64,000 nucleotides of DNA from contig DS999531.1 of NCBI GenBank assembly GCA_000158135.1, positions 157,025 to 221,024 of the forward strand, given 5' to 3'. Below the pieces are notes generated by a model. That model saw only the letters and a program-made list of their open reading frames with translations. It did no database searches and was not told where the DNA came from. Origin of the DNA: Rhodobacteraceae bacterium KLH11 (GTDB lineage Bacteria > Pseudomonadota > Alphaproteobacteria > Rhodobacterales > Rhodobacteraceae). Shown here piece after piece: positions 63,749 to 64,000 of this stretch (the stretch's first letter is position 1; every line of letters begins with the position of its first letter). Position numbers and translations under genes: made by a program.

Positions 63749-64000
63749 CTGAATGGTCAGCGATATGCTGGTGCCCCCACACAGCTTCGGCACCAAAAAT
63801 CGAATCTTACTAAATCTCACGTTTTCAAATACTTGTCCGATTAAACTTGCCCAATCGTGGACCATTTTGTGGACCCACATCTTTCACTATCGGAGCATAT
63901 CGACAGGTTCAACTGCAATTCCCCGGTTCGGAAATAGGCCAATAGCTGCACGAGCGTTATGGCGACCGTGAAGGCCCCTCACGGCGGCCCAATAGGCGAC
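63749..64000. other. Right-edge intergenic sequence
   Basis: No confident gene. TGGTGCC at 63769-63775 pairs with GGCACCA further on, forming a weak hairpin just past the regulator stop. An ATG at 63959 opens a frame (MATVKAPHGG..) that runs off the window, and a minus-strand frame is open from the right edge to about 63887; neither can be judged from so few bases. Confidence 0.35.

Overview
The window reads as chromosome of a Rhodobacterales (Roseobacter-group) alphaproteobacterium. This rests on GC-rich, tightly packed genes with many ATGA/TGATG start-stop overlaps, an OpgC/OpgG/OpgH glucan operon, a six-gene Mrp antiporter with fused A and B subunits, a SelD fused to an NADH-dehydrogenase-like domain, paired MerR regulators beside beta-oxidation genes, a Hint-domain protein and a type I secretion locus with glycine-rich cargo. 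No rRNA, tRNA, CRISPR array, transposase or phage gene was recognised.

Layout. 1-0.5 kb: the end of a thiamine-diphosphate enzyme gene, then a decayed CaiB-type CoA-transferase. 0.7-6.7 kb: TTC38-like protein, opgC, opgG and opgH (periplasmic glucans). 6.7-8.0 kb: esterase and rhodanese on the minus strand. 8.2-14.1 kb: mrpA(B)CDEFG. 14.1-17.3 kb: selD facing selU (tRNA selenouridine). 17.5-23.6 kb: 5'-nucleotidase, two small DUF proteins, pyrD, an ArsC-like protein, a MATE pump and two hotdog thioesterases. 23.7-31.6 kb: two MerR regulators, acyl-CoA dehydrogenase, GST, thiolase, cupin and a FadJ-like protein, i.e. a fatty/acyl-CoA degradation block. 31.6-34.7 kb: degenerate Hint protein, DMT exporter and a membrane protein with a possible dead M48 peptidase fold. 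34.7-39.3 kb: cdd-deoA-deoB-add-upp nucleoside salvage operon. 39.4-49.9 kb: VOC/double-cupin protein, membrane protein, maeB, prpE with probable short-chain acyl-CoA regulator sites, amidase, nadK, glyA. 50-53.6 kb: YiaA-like protein, PspA-like protein, TetR regulator and other small genes. 53.7-63.7 kb: a type I secretion locus and a LuxR-type regulator.

Most interesting parts. (1) The minus-strand secretion locus encodes a glycine/asparagine-rich low-complexity protein (816 aa), an acidic 648-aa protein with internal repeats, an ABC exporter with a roughly 200-aa disordered N-terminus, and an HlyD adaptor. The two non-transporter proteins share a short Q...L.DND-type motif, which suggests one surface system. 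(2) The divergent regulator (62.5-63.7 kb) joins a receiver-like domain, a LuxR helix-turn-helix and a C-terminal helical domain carrying an R-N-x3-H motif like that of HEPN domains. (3) Four perfect copies of TGAAC-N3-GTTCA flank a tetR gene beside pspA-yiaA, giving a self-contained predicted envelope-stress regulon. (4) Repeated TTTGCAAA half-sites lie in front of prpE. (5) An unnoticed CaiB pseudogene lies in the first 550 bases.

All functions come from reading the sequence; no search or alignment was run. Family names are recognition from motifs and layout, and calls on unknown proteins are marked as such.
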